A stretch of DNA of 30,884 nt, from positions 1-30,884 of the forward strand of contig JAEUKO010000015.1 in the NCBI GenBank assembly GCA_016794285.1. Direction: 5' to 3'. Position numbers and translations under genes: made by a program. Of the stretch, positions 15,532 to 23,925 are shown in pieces. The notes under the pieces are model-generated. The model saw only the letters and a program-made list of their open reading frames with translations, did no database searches and was not told the DNA's origin. Source of the stretch: UBA1573 sp016794285. Lineage in GTDB: Bacteria; Pseudomonadota; Alphaproteobacteria; Micavibrionales; Micavibrionaceae. The stretch's first letter is position 1. The number at the start of each line of letters is the position of its first letter.

Positions 15532-16191
15532 ATGCGACTTCTGAAAATTTCTTTGTTAACGGCCACGGCTTTCATGGCTTTTGTTGTTCCGGCCAAGGCC
15601 GATTATGCGGTTTGGACCGATGTTCATACGGGGACCACGGTCTCTTATCCCGATACATGGAAGCCGATTAACAACCAACAACCCAACGATTTCCTGACCC
15701 TTTCCTTGCCTTCAGGGGAAGATAATGCGGTTTGCCGGATTCGCGCCGATGAGGATAAACGCTTCATGATCTACCCCAATCGGTTGCGCGGAGATGTCCA
15801 GAAGGTTGAATTTTCCAACAATTTTTGGGACCAATACACAGCGTCCTACGATCAAGTCAACGTCTTGCGTCAGGCGGATGGGGCTGGGCTAGGACAAGGA
15901 TTTGCCAGCATCGCCCTGATTTCCTACACCACGCCGCCGGACGAACCCTATGCGGTTCGCGCCGGAATCATGGAAGTGGCTAATTATTTTGACAAAACCT
16001 ATGTGGCGGAATGTTCTGTGGCGGCGAATTCTTATTCTCGCTGGCATCAATCATTCTTGAGCTTTTTCAAGACGGTGACGTTCAAAAAATCCTACCATGA
16101 ACTGAAAGTCGGGAATCACTGGAATTTCCTCAAAGACTGGGGAACCATTGAGGTGATCTTTCCGAATGCGGTCTCCCGTTCGGTCTATTAA
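15532..16191 (+). CDS. Secreted hypothetical protein
   Basis: This 219-residue protein has a signal peptide: MRLLKISLLTATAFMAFVVP then AKA and DYAVW, with cleavage after about residue 24. The mature part opens with VWTDVHTGTTVSYPDTWKPI, the style of periplasmic proteins that begin with a PsbP/DUF-type beta fold. It also holds SYSRWHQSFLSFFKTVTF near the end, where such proteins close. Two cysteines are present in the mature chain. The enzyme role, if any, is not visible. The ribosome site is weak (TAGG). It is divergent from the ankyrin gene. Confidence 0.68.
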   Translation: MRLLKISLLTATAFMAFVVPAKADYAVWTDVHTGTTVSYPDTWKPINNQQPNDFLTLSLPSGEDNAVCRIRADEDKRFMIYPNRLRGDVQKVEFSNNFWDQYTASYDQVNVLRQADGAGLGQGFASIALISYTTPPDEPYAVRAGIMEVANYFDKTYVAECSVAANSYSRWHQSFLSFFKTVTFKKSYHELKVGNHWNFLKDWGTIEVIFPNAVSRSVY

Positions 16192-16508
16192 ATTGAGAGG
16201 TTGAGACTCCAAAAACCGTCCTCTGTGTAGGGCGGCTCAAACGAAATGATTCAAAAAGCATGGGCACCAAAGAGGACTTGAATGTTGCATCTGAGGGCCT
16301 TGATTTGAGACCATTTCTTCTCAACAGGGCGTGTGTCTCGTGAGTAAAGCTGCATAAAAAACAAGATTATGGCTAGCGCCTAGAATGGCTTGTTTAACTC
16401 ACGCCGTAAAAACTCATTATTATCATAACTATATATAATATTGACATAGCATGGAAAAATTGTTACAAGCTCGGGAAAATCAACGCGCATGGGATAGAAA
16501 TTTTTTAT
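16192..16508. other. Intergenic region with promoter
   Basis: This 317-base gap holds no convincing gene. A 45-codon frame starting at 16451 overlaps the next gene in another frame but lacks a ribosome site, and its start lies inside the promoter. The only feature I can support is the promoter at 16441-16469. Confidence 0.4.
16441..16469 (+). promoter_or_regulatory. Promoter of the membrane protein at 16509
   Basis: TTGACA (16441-16446), a 17-base spacer and TACAAG (16464-16469). The -35 box is again followed by TA (TTGACATA). The predicted transcript starts near 16476, about 30 bases before the ATG. Confidence 0.55.
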
Positions 16509-17321
16509 ATGATGCCACTGAAAAACCTCTGGGAGTTATCTTGTCGGTATCCTTCAAAATCACTGGCCATCATCAACGGCCAAGCTGATCTCGGCATGAT
16601 TTTATCCGGTCTGCTTTATGGCAATTATTGGCGCGTTGCGGCAGGTGGTGTTGGGCTATACGGGAACATCGGTCTATTTCTGTATGGTGATCCGAAGCCC
16701 ACATTAAAAACAAGTTGTTATGATGGCTTGTCTGCCGATCATGCCCTCTCTGCTATTGATCCGCAGGATCAGACATTTCAAATGAGGATGAAGAACACCT
16801 TCAAATTAGACATGAAGAATTATCCGATGGAAACAAATGCGGTATCCTGTTTGTTGCAACTCGGTTTACTCACTTTTTTATCAGGGCCAAATCTCAAGAG
16901 CCTGAGCGATGTTTTTCGTCCTGGTGAGACAGCGAACGGCGCACTCTCTATTGCGGGAAACGTATTGACTGTTTTAGTTTCGGACCAGCGCACTAATGTT
17001 ACATCGAATCCGCAGCACAGTGTGCTGAAAGTTTTGCGCGATGAATTTAACTCCGCCGGACGATTTGTTAAACGTCGTCTTCAGGATATTAGGGACAACA
17101 AATTAAACCTAAGGGCGACATGGGAGAGTGCATGCACAGACATCGCACGATTTGGTCCCAATCAATTCGGTGCCCGTCTTGGCACGGTTGGTTTATTTGG
17201 TTACACAGCCGAAAGCGCGATTTTACAGGATTGGCGTATGCTTGCATCTTGTGGCTTATACGCCTTGGGTAACTTTTACTGGAATAAAATCAGCAAACGG
17301 CGTGATCTTGCTCCAACTTAA
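16509..17321 (+). CDS. Predicted membrane protein of unknown function
   Basis: The product is 270 residues from the first of two tandem ATGs. The ribosome site is poor (GGGATAG, 12 bases away). Hydrophobic stretches lie at about residues 28-60 (MILSGLLYGNYWRVAAGGVG), 113-128 (LLQLGLLTFLSG), 144-158 and near the C-terminus (LFGYTAESAILQDWRMLASC region). This suggests a small polytopic or peripheral membrane protein. I do not recognise the family. An overlapping upstream frame (MEKLLQARENQRAWDRNFLY) lies directly before it, so an upstream frameshift that shortened the N-terminus is possible. Confidence 0.6.
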   Translation: MMPLKNLWELSCRYPSKSLAIINGQADLGMILSGLLYGNYWRVAAGGVGLYGNIGLFLYGDPKPTLKTSCYDGLSADHALSAIDPQDQTFQMRMKNTFKLDMKNYPMETNAVSCLLQLGLLTFLSGPNLKSLSDVFRPGETANGALSIAGNVLTVLVSDQRTNVTSNPQHSVLKVLRDEFNSAGRFVKRRLQDIRDNKLNLRATWESACTDIARFGPNQFGARLGTVGLFGYTAESAILQDWRMLASCGLYALGNFYWNKISKRRDLAPT

Positions 17322-17438
17322 ATTCGTCAAGGATTCAATGCCCCCCGCATACTCTGCCGGAAGATTGTCGGTTGGGTACCCACCGGATTTTCGTCCAAGC
17401 TGTATGTAGGGCGGTTTTTTTGTGTTTTTCAGAAAAAA

Positions 17439-17467
17439 TTGACATAAGCTTATTTGTAGGTTAAGTA
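17439..17467 (+). promoter_or_regulatory. Promoter of the secreted protein at 17520
   Basis: TTGACA (17439-17444), a 17-base spacer and TAAGTA (17462-17467). The first 14 bases, TTGACATAAGCTTA, are identical to the promoter at 30657. Confidence 0.65.
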
Positions 17468-17519
17468 ATATGTCTATATCTCCCAATAAAGGGAACGATA
17501 CCCAGAAGAAGGATTTTTT

Positions 17520-18074
17520 ATGAAAGCTGTTCCCTCTCTTGCGACTTTGGCTTTGGCTTGTGCAAGTTCTTCGCAGGCTCAGCAGGTTTCCCCCCACGAC
17601 TTGAACCAAATTGCTTCGCCTCCTTCATCAAAGCTCCAACAATCCTTTCCTGCCGCCCCTGCAGGAAAGATCAAGGTTCAGCCTGATGGGACAGTCTCGG
17701 TGGGGAAGGGGTTTTCTACGGTGTCAGTTGTTTTTAAGCATAATAACACTCTTCTTGTTAGCTTTTCTATGGCGGGCGGGCAAGGAAAAGGGGTCCCGAT
17801 GACCTGCGAGGATTTAACAAAAACTCCAGATTTGTCAGGAGAAGCAAGAGATGAATTGACGTTAAAGCTTCATCATGATTTGTTGAAGGCCCCTCAGGGT
17901 ATGGCTCGAGTGGCGAGAAGCGTCGAACCTTTTCGGCGAACAAAGGGTGCTTCAGACCCAGACATTGTAGGGGCCGTGATCGAAGACATCGTAACTCAAT
18001 TGGATGAGCAGATCTTGTTAGCGAAGCTGATTTGTGGCTCTACTGGTAGAGACAACACACCGAGTCCAAAGTAA
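17520..18074 (+). CDS. Secreted hypothetical protein
   Basis: This 184-residue protein has a probable signal peptide (MKAVPSLATLALACASSSQA, cleavage near residue 20) and a Pro/Ser-rich linker (residues 31-48). A globular part follows with two cysteines (MTCEDL, LICGST). AAGGA six bases before the ATG is a good ribosome site, and a TTGACA promoter is 53 bases upstream of the ATG. No family is recognised. It precedes the nfu gene by 23 bases and may be co-transcribed with it. Confidence 0.65.
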   Translation: MKAVPSLATLALACASSSQAQQVSPHDLNQIASPPSSKLQQSFPAAPAGKIKVQPDGTVSVGKGFSTVSVVFKHNNTLLVSFSMAGGQGKGVPMTCEDLTKTPDLSGEARDELTLKLHHDLLKAPQGMARVARSVEPFRRTKGASDPDIVGAVIEDIVTQLDEQILLAKLICGSTGRDNTPSPK

Positions 18075-18097
18075 ACTGGGGCTCTTGAGGGCCAGAG

Positions 18098-18658
18098 ATG
18101 TTCATTCAAACTGAAACCACACCAAATCCTTCCACGCTTAAATTTATTCCGGGTGGACCTGTTCTCGAAACTGGGAGTGCCCAGTTCTCGACTTTGAATG
18201 AAGCAAGGGGATGTTCCCCTCTTGCAGAGAGATTGTTCCTGATTAAAGGGGTCTCCAGCGTTTTTCTGGGGGCGGATTTTATCTCGGTCACCATTGAACC
18301 TCGTGGGGAATGGTCAGCGTTAAAGCCGTTGATTTTAGCTGCATTGTTTGAGCATCTGACCATGAAAATGCCTATTCTGATTGGCGAGCAGAAAGAAAAA
18401 AATTCTCTCTCTGCCGAGGACAGCGCGGTTGTTTTGCAAATTCGTGAACTCCTTGACTTAAGAATCCGCCCTGCTGTCGCGCAAGACGGCGGGGATATTG
18501 TGTTTCACAAGTTTGAAAAAGGGATTCTCTGGCTGGAAATGCAAGGGGCTTGTTCGGGGTGTCCGAGTTCCACGATGACTCTCAAAATGGGCATAGAAAA
18601 TATGATGCGCCATTATGTTCCCGAAGTTTTGGAAGTTCGGGCTGTTATGGATGACTGA
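18098..18658 (+). CDS. NifU-like Fe-S cluster scaffold/carrier (Nfu type)
   Basis: This 186-residue protein has the two-domain Nfu arrangement of alphaproteobacteria and mitochondria. The N-terminal domain starts MFIQTETTPNPSTLKFIPGG (residues 1-90) and the C-terminal NifU domain spans about 108-186. The latter has RIRPAVAQDGGDI and the cluster-binding cysteines C152 and C155 in GACSGCPSSTMTL. Nfu proteins receive an Fe-S cluster from the ISC or SUF system and pass it to targets as a dimer. GAGGG lies before the ATG. The 3' end overlaps the convergent deacetylase gene by 14 bases. Confidence 0.93.
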   Translation: MFIQTETTPNPSTLKFIPGGPVLETGSAQFSTLNEARGCSPLAERLFLIKGVSSVFLGADFISVTIEPRGEWSALKPLILAALFEHLTMKMPILIGEQKEKNSLSAEDSAVVLQIRELLDLRIRPAVAQDGGDIVFHKFEKGILWLEMQGACSGCPSSTMTLKMGIENMMRHYVPEVLEVRAVMDD

Positions 18659-19760
18659 TTTCTGGTGGGGGCAGAACCATTTGATCGGGGATGCTGAATA
18701 AAAATCCAAGCCAACGCCAACGGGGCTCATCGCTGCCCTCCAGAGAGGGGCCGAGCAGGGTGCAGTTCATGCGTCCCTTATTATCTTCAAATCCTTTGGG
18801 AAAGCGAATTTCAAATCTATTTCTTCCAAGATGAGATGTTTGCAATTTTCCGAGACCTGAAGCAAAGCAGCTAATTCCTCCCATATCTTCGGGGGTTAAC
18901 TGGCTGGTGATCGTAAACCCGGGGGTGGGTGGGTTCTGACTAATTTGTGTTGTGTGCGGCTCCATATCTTTGGCGGGGAGAGGCAAGGCCAGCGATGTCA
19001 TGCGAAAGCGGTCAATATCTCCGAACTCATCAGTTATAGTAAAACGGGGAAGAGCAAAGAGATTGGATGCTGGAGAAACCACCCCCGACGTTTGCCCAAA
19101 AGCGGCCTTAAAACCAGCTCTTGAAACAATCGCGGTCAAAGAAGGCGATGTTTCGCCATAGGGATAGGAGAAAAACTCGGGCTCTTGTCCTAACTCTTCA
19201 CGAAACCGTGCTTTGGCCCGATTTAAGTCTGATAAAACATCGGCCTCGGGGAGTTCCACAATATGGCCATAGGTATAAGAGGTGAGGGCAAGCGTTACCG
19301 AAGACTCTTTCTTGAGAGAGCGAATGGTATCCCAGCCAATGCCACTGCCAGATTTTGTATTATCATCTAGTTTCCCGGGGGAGAGAAATAGAGTGAAAGG
19401 GATATTGTTTTCCAACAAAAGCGGAACGGCGTTGCTCAGAACCGCATCGTTCACATTGTCGAAAGTCAAGGCGATGGTACGGGGAGGGAGAATGTCGCGT
19501 TTTGCCTGAGCATCGATAATGACCGGAAGAGTCGTCGCATGATACCCGCCCGTTTTGATTTCGTGAATTTGGGCCCCGAAGGCTTCAAGGCTCAGGCTTG
19601 GAATATCCCGATCGTCGTCTTCTCCTACGTTGAAATAGGAGTACACCACAGCGGATGTTCTGTCCTCTGGCAAAGCAGTCGCGGCTTGCGCAGATTGAAA
19701 ACCGCTACAGGGCATAAAACCCAAAGTCAGGGCCAGAAGAAGAAACGTATTGCGGAACAT
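18645..19760 (-). CDS. Polysaccharide deacetylase-like protein, active site degenerate
   Basis: This 371-residue protein has a signal peptide (MFRNTFLLLALTLGFMPCSG ... AQA), so it acts in the periplasm or envelope. The NodB-type domain spans about residues 90-250: motif 1 reads TFDN (usually TFDD), and motif 2 reads SYTYGH where HSxxH is expected, so the first metal histidine is replaced by Tyr. Motif 3 reads FFSYPYGETSP. The loss of two metal ligands suggests a weak or inactive enzyme, perhaps a carbohydrate-binding or regulatory form. The C-terminal 110 residues are an extra domain I do not recognise. It is convergent with nfu and divergent from tsaB. Confidence 0.85.
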   Translation of the reverse strand: MFRNTFLLLALTLGFMPCSGFQSAQAATALPEDRTSAVVYSYFNVGEDDDRDIPSLSLEAFGAQIHEIKTGGYHATTLPVIIDAQAKRDILPPRTIALTFDNVNDAVLSNAVPLLLENNIPFTLFLSPGKLDDNTKSGSGIGWDTIRSLKKESSVTLALTSYTYGHIVELPEADVLSDLNRAKARFREELGQEPEFFSYPYGETSPSLTAIVSRAGFKAAFGQTSGVVSPASNLFALPRFTITDEFGDIDRFRMTSLALPLPAKDMEPHTTQISQNPPTPGFTITSQLTPEDMGGISCFASGLGKLQTSHLGRNRFEIRFPKGFEDNKGRMNCTLLGPSLEGSDEPRWRWLGFLFSIPDQMVLPPPEISHP

Positions 19761-19896
19761 GATAGCTGGACTATAACTGCCCTGAGTTTAGGAAACAACA
19801 ACTATAACAGGAAAAGTCTTTCAATATCAGTAGGTTCTTGTTATTTTACGACAATAACCTTTTGGGGCTGGGATACAAGGACGGGCGGGCTTTTTT

Positions 19897-20523
19897 ATGA
19901 TTATTCTGGCTTTTGATACGGCTGTAACAGGTTGTTCGGTGGCGTGTTTAGATAGTGAAACCGGAGCTTCCTCCCTTCGTTCCGTCATGACGGAGAGGGG
20001 GCAGGCCGAAATGCTTTTGCCTCTGATCCAAGATGTGGTGACAGAGGCAGGGTTTCAGATGACCGATATAGATCGTATCGCGGTGACACAAGGACCGGGT
20101 TCCTTTACCGGAGTTCGGATTGGTCTTGCGACAGCTCGTACACTTGGCCTTGCTTTGGATTGTCCGGTGATCGGATTTTCAACGCTCCATATTCTAGCGA
20201 AAGAAGCAGATTCTGCTCCATCCATTCTTGCCCTTATTGATACCAAGCGGAACGATTTTTACGGACAGAGTTTTGATGAAGAGGTCCTGCCGTGTGAACC
20301 CGCACGGATCTGGACCAAAGAGGAAGCAGATGATTTCGATGGGCAGGTCATTTGGGGAGGGATGCCAGATGTGGTGTTGATGGCGGGGCTTGCTGCAATG
20401 GGGGGGGTGGAAAAAAAAGGCTTTTGTTGTGAAAAAGCTCCCCAGCCGATTTACCTGAGAGACGCCGAAGTTAGCCAGCCAAAAAACAAGGAGGCGCGGC
20501 TTTTAATTGATAATACTGCTTGA
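19897..20523 (+). CDS. tsaB: tRNA threonylcarbamoyladenosine biosynthesis protein TsaB
   Basis: This 208-residue TsaB (YeaZ) is the partner of TsaD in making t6A at position 37 of ANN-decoding tRNAs. It starts MIILAFDTAVTGCSVAC and contains ITQGPGSFTG-type sequence (VTQGPGSFTGVRIGLATART), the hallmark of the family. The central GFSTLHILA block fits too. The C-terminus is somewhat short but complete. A tight terminator lies about 60 bases downstream. The sequence in front of the ATG is GC-rich and T-rich (GGGCGGGCTTTTTT) rather than a classical ribosome site. Confidence 0.93.
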   Translation: MIILAFDTAVTGCSVACLDSETGASSLRSVMTERGQAEMLLPLIQDVVTEAGFQMTDIDRIAVTQGPGSFTGVRIGLATARTLGLALDCPVIGFSTLHILAKEADSAPSILALIDTKRNDFYGQSFDEEVLPCEPARIWTKEEADDFDGQVIWGGMPDVVLMAGLAAMGGVEKKGFCCEKAPQPIYLRDAEVSQPKNKEARLLIDNTA

Positions 20524-20581
20524 CATCTAAGGCAAACAGGTGTAGGAATATAATCATACAGGCCAGTAATCCGTCTTATGC

Positions 20582-20606
20582 GCCGCCCCTTTCAGGGCGG
20601 CTTTTT
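20582..20606 (+). terminator. Rho-independent terminator after tsaB
   Basis: GCCGCCC and GGGCGGC form a perfect seven-pair stem around CTTTCA, followed by TTTTT. It lies just upstream of the small gene at 20634. A TTGACA box overlaps the tsaB stop (20520-20525) with TATAAT at 20549-20554, but the 23-base spacing is too long for a normal promoter. Confidence 0.85.
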
Positions 20607-20633
20607 GTTGTCAATTTTTCTACGGAGGTTTCT

Positions 20634-20771
20634 ATGTTGATGCTCTTGGGGCGCGGACTGAATGCAGTCTTGTCTGTTCTCAACTTTCTTTTTCTCTCGG
20701 CGGATGATGCCCAAACGGGCCAGTACGCTTTTGACGATGCTCTCTCAACTTCTTACACACTCAAGGATTAA
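20634..20771 (+). CDS. Small protein at the head of the jelly-roll module
   Basis: The predicted product is 45 residues: a hydrophobic first half (MLMLLGRGLNAVLSVLNFLF) followed by a polar tail ending STSYTLKD. ACGGAGG seven bases before the ATG is a strong ribosome site and selects this start over any earlier codon, which would read through the terminator. It is six bases upstream of the next gene. Size, position and ribosome site suggest a real micro-protein, perhaps a membrane-active or assembly factor. No homologue is known to me. Confidence 0.6.
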   Translation: MLMLLGRGLNAVLSVLNFLFLSADDAQTGQYAFDDALSTSYTLKD

Positions 20772-20776
20772 AACAC

Positions 20777-21667
20777 ATGGCAAATCGTACTCTTCGCACG
20801 CAGCGCATTGCAAAACCTGCTGTAAGACTTTCGTCTGGTGATTTATTTTTAACACGTCAAGGCGCAGACACAGAAGATGCTGTGGCTGTCATGTCTGATC
20901 TTGGCGCGTATATGGCTCCCCACCCGCGCTATCACTTCCACGGGTATGCGGGGGATCAAATTATAGGGGATAGTAAATTTTTTGACCTCTCCAGCATGGG
21001 CAACCACGGCGTGCGCGGGGCGAATCTGTCCGAAGCGCAGATGTTTGCCAATGCGGGCTATATGTCCACGATTGACCCTGCGGGCGGCGCAACGGATAGT
21101 GTTATTCGCCTTCCAAATCTCAATTTTGATTTTCTCGGTGGTGAGAAAATGATTGCCTATTGGCTCGGGAAGGTCACGCCAGAAGGGACGGATCAACCTG
21201 TGTTTGGTGATGGAGGATCGGCGACTTACCCGGGCTTTCGGGCTATTTGCAAAACAACGGGAAAGCTTCAAATCGCGCTCTATGATTCCGATTCAGATAC
21301 GGCGTTTTCTGGAACAACAGTTAATACTGTTTTTGATGGAACTCTTCATAGTTTTGCTTTTGTCTTCGATGGGCAGGCAAAAAAATATGGTTTCTGGACC
21401 GATGAAATCTACGACACTGGTTTGGGTGGAGTGTATGCAACGCTAACCGGCGGTTCTATTGACTGCCGAAACTCTAATACTCTCAACATCGGACAAGCTT
21501 CTCCGGCTGCTGCTGCATCAACCTTCGGGATTGTCACACAAACACGGGCTTTGGCTATTCTTCGCCTCTCGGCGACGGATGCCATGCCAAGTGTTGCCAC
21601 GCTTACCAATGTTTTCAAACAGCTTAGGGCGAATCCTTCGAAACCAATTTTAGGAGGAGCGTTTTAA
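20777..21667 (+). CDS. LamG/concanavalin A-like jelly-roll protein (phage-tail type)
   Basis: This 296-residue protein has no signal peptide. From about residue 90 to 270 the pattern is that of a LamG-like lectin fold: RLPNLNFDFLGGEKMIAYWL, GKLQIALYDSDSD, the strand pair DGTLHSFAFVFDGQAKKYGF and LNIGQASPAAAA. These sandwich domains occur in phage tail and capsid decoration proteins and bind glycans. AAGGA lies about ten bases before the ATG. The stop overlaps the next start (TAATG), so translation is coupled. The N-terminal 80 residues may attach to a particle. A phage origin is inferred from fold and module layout. Confidence 0.7.
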   Translation: MANRTLRTQRIAKPAVRLSSGDLFLTRQGADTEDAVAVMSDLGAYMAPHPRYHFHGYAGDQIIGDSKFFDLSSMGNHGVRGANLSEAQMFANAGYMSTIDPAGGATDSVIRLPNLNFDFLGGEKMIAYWLGKVTPEGTDQPVFGDGGSATYPGFRAICKTTGKLQIALYDSDSDTAFSGTTVNTVFDGTLHSFAFVFDGQAKKYGFWTDEIYDTGLGGVYATLTGGSIDCRNSNTLNIGQASPAAAASTFGIVTQTRALAILRLSATDAMPSVATLTNVFKQLRANPSKPILGGAF

Positions 21668-22401
21668 TGGCCCTGCAAGCTGATCTTCCTCTCACCAGCA
21701 CATTTGTTGGAACACAGCAACTTCAGTGCATGGGGTCGGCGTATGCTCCGGCCAGTTATCCAAATGGTGTGGCAGGGTCTATGGAGTTTGATGATGGGTG
21801 GTTCAAAGGCACAATCCGGCAAACAGACCCCATAACATTTTCTGGGATTCGGTCTGAGGTAATCCCGTTTACTACACAAGCCCTTGGAGATGAGGTCGTC
21901 TTTACATGGGAAATGCTCATTAAAGCTACTGAATGGGCAGATCACTCAGGGGATATTGTGCTCGGCCAGCTTCACACGAAGGATGATATTCCCGCAGCGG
22001 TTGGGTTTGCCTTTGCCGCCAAGGGGGGTACGTTGTTTTTCGACATCCCCAATTCGGAGCCACCAACAGAGAGTTGGAACGAAAAACGCAATATCATCGG
22101 GGCGTTACAACTCGATCATATTTACAAAATGGCGGTGCGGATGCGGTGTATCAATAACACAACGGGGTATTTGCAAGCCTTTGTTGATGGGGTGCAGGTG
22201 TACCAGAACTGGGGGCGCGGCACGTCTTACAACGCCGATGCGCCTTATTTTAAGCTGGGGATTTATGATGGGCCGCACAACGCCGATTTCGGCACGAAGT
22301 CAGCGCGGTTCCGCAATGTCCGGCGGTACTCTGGTGCCACGGCTTATAGCGAGTTTTTGGATGCGCCTCCCCAACCACCACAAAGGATGGTTGGAGCCTA
22401 A
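21667..22401 (+). CDS. Polysaccharide-lyase-like jelly-roll protein
   Basis: This 244-residue protein fits the polysaccharide lyase (heparin lyase-like, PF14099 style) jelly-roll. It has an IRSEV strand near residue 60, WADHSGDIVLGQLHTKDD, VGFAFAAKGGTLFFDI, and the typical DHIYKMAVRMRC ... LQAFVDGVQVYQNWGRGTSY and FKLGIYDG. In enzymes of this fold the last strands carry the catalytic Tyr and basic residues; here several are present but activity is unproven. There is no signal peptide, unlike a secreted catabolic lyase, so a tailspike or capsule-depolymerase role is more likely. AGGAGG nine bases upstream lies in the end of the preceding gene. Confidence 0.75.
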   Translation: MALQADLPLTSTFVGTQQLQCMGSAYAPASYPNGVAGSMEFDDGWFKGTIRQTDPITFSGIRSEVIPFTTQALGDEVVFTWEMLIKATEWADHSGDIVLGQLHTKDDIPAAVGFAFAAKGGTLFFDIPNSEPPTESWNEKRNIIGALQLDHIYKMAVRMRCINNTTGYLQAFVDGVQVYQNWGRGTSYNADAPYFKLGIYDGPHNADFGTKSARFRNVRRYSGATAYSEFLDAPPQPPQRMVGA

Positions 22402-22404
22402 AAG

Positions 22405-23925
22405 TCAGGCGGCCTTCCGCGATATTTTCTGATCGTAGGCCCCAACTTCTGGGAAGTTCTTGGCCAGAGTGTCATCAAGTGATTCAAACACGTCATACAA
22501 TCTTGATTCTGAGACCGGACTTTCGACCACCACAACCAAGGACGGTTTGTTGGACGAAGCCCGGATCAGACCCCATGTTCCATCTTCCAGCGTAAAGCGA
22601 ACGCCGTTGACAGTCACGATGTCGGTAATACGTTGGCCTGTCACAAGTTCGCCTTTCGCCATTTTGTCTTGGTAGAGCTTGGTAATTTTCTCAACCACAT
22701 CGTATTTTTTGTCATCTGGGCAATGCGGTGCCATGGTGGGCGACCCCCAAGTTTTGGGTAAGTCGTCTTTGAGCATGGAGAGAGTTTTACTCGGCGAACG
22801 ATCCAGCAAGCGGCAAATGGCAATCGCTGTCAAAACACCATCATCATAACCCCGCCCGATAGGCTGGCCAAAGAAGAAATGGCCGCTCTTTTCAAAACCA
22901 ACCAACGCCCCAATTTCATTGACACGCCGTTTCATATAGGAATGTCCGGTCTTCCAATAGTCCGTGGTGCAGCCAAGAGATTTCAAAAGCGGGTCGCTGT
23001 GGTAAAGCCCCGTTGATTTCACATCCGCGACAAACACCGGATTTTTATATTGAGTTGCAAGATCCCTTGCCAAAATTACGCCCATTTTATCGGCGAAAAT
23101 TTCCTCTCCCGTATTGTCAACCACGCCGCAACGATCCCCGTCACCATCAAATCCCATCCCAATATCCGCCCCCGTTTCTTTGACTTTTTTGCTCAAAGCA
23201 TGAAGCATCTCAAGGTCTTCGGGGTTGGGGTTGTAATGAGGAAAGGTGTAGTCAAGGGCGCAGTCCATTTCGATCACGTCACAGCCAATCGCCCGCAAGG
23301 CTTCAGGTGCATAAGCCCCCGCCGTCCCGTTGCCGCAAGCCGCCACGACTTTCAAACGCCGCGATATTTTCCCGCCTTTGACAAGGTCCGCAATATAGCG
23401 AGACTTGAAATCTTCGATATATTCATAGCTTCCGCCCGCACAAGATTTTCCTGTCCCCTCTTTGACAATTTGTTTCAGGCGGTTCATTTCGTCCGGCCCG
23501 AAAGTCAGGGGCCGATCAATCCCCATCTTGATTCCAGTCCAGCCATTTTCGTTATGGCTCGCGGTGACCATCGCCACAGCCGGGCAGTCCAGATCAAACT
23601 GCGCAAAATAAGCCGTCGGCGAGAGGGCCAGGCCAATATCTTTCACCTGACATCCCGCATTCATCAACCCGACAATCAAGGCGTGCTTAATCGAAGCACT
23701 GTAAGAACGATAATCATGCCCCACCACAATGCGCGGCGGCGTAATTTCCCGCTCATGCATCATCGTGCCAATCGCCGTCCCCAGAGCCTGCACCCCGCGC
23801 AAGTTGAGCTGGTCGGGGTAAAGCCACCTTGCGTCATATTCGCGGAAACCGCTTTCGGCAATCACGATATGACGTTCATAAGATTCAGAATTGGGGGTGT
23901 CAGAGCTGGGGTGGTTTTTGGTCAT
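22405..23925 (-). CDS. Phosphomannomutase/phosphoglucomutase
   Basis: This is a 506-residue alpha-D-phosphohexomutase when started at the ATG at 23925, which has GGAGAA eight bases upstream. An in-frame TTG at 23982 would add 19 residues. The phosphoserine loop is TASHNENG (Ser123), the magnesium loop is DGDGDR (260-265), and the sugar-binding blocks are KTGHSYMK (325-332) and EKSGHFFF (345-352). It interconverts hexose 1- and 6-phosphates for lipopolysaccharide, capsule and exopolysaccharide precursors. AlgC and PmmA types are both possible from sequence alone. It is convergent with the jelly-roll module. Confidence 0.93.
   Translation of the reverse strand: MTKNHPSSDTPNSESYERHIVIAESGFREYDARWLYPDQLNLRGVQALGTAIGTMMHEREITPPRIVVGHDYRSYSASIKHALIVGLMNAGCQVKDIGLALSPTAYFAQFDLDCPAVAMVTASHNENGWTGIKMGIDRPLTFGPDEMNRLKQIVKEGTGKSCAGGSYEYIEDFKSRYIADLVKGGKISRRLKVVAACGNGTAGAYAPEALRAIGCDVIEMDCALDYTFPHYNPNPEDLEMLHALSKKVKETGADIGMGFDGDGDRCGVVDNTGEEIFADKMGVILARDLATQYKNPVFVADVKSTGLYHSDPLLKSLGCTTDYWKTGHSYMKRRVNEIGALVGFEKSGHFFFGQPIGRGYDDGVLTAIAICRLLDRSPSKTLSMLKDDLPKTWGSPTMAPHCPDDKKYDVVEKITKLYQDKMAKGELVTGQRITDIVTVNGVRFTLEDGTWGLIRASSNKPSLVVVVESPVSESRLYDVFESLDDTLAKNFPEVGAYDQKISRKAA

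Noticed and set aside
20520..20771. Longer version of the small protein starting at the tsaB stop
   Set aside because: It would be translated through the terminator hairpin; the ATG at 20634 has a strong ribosome site.
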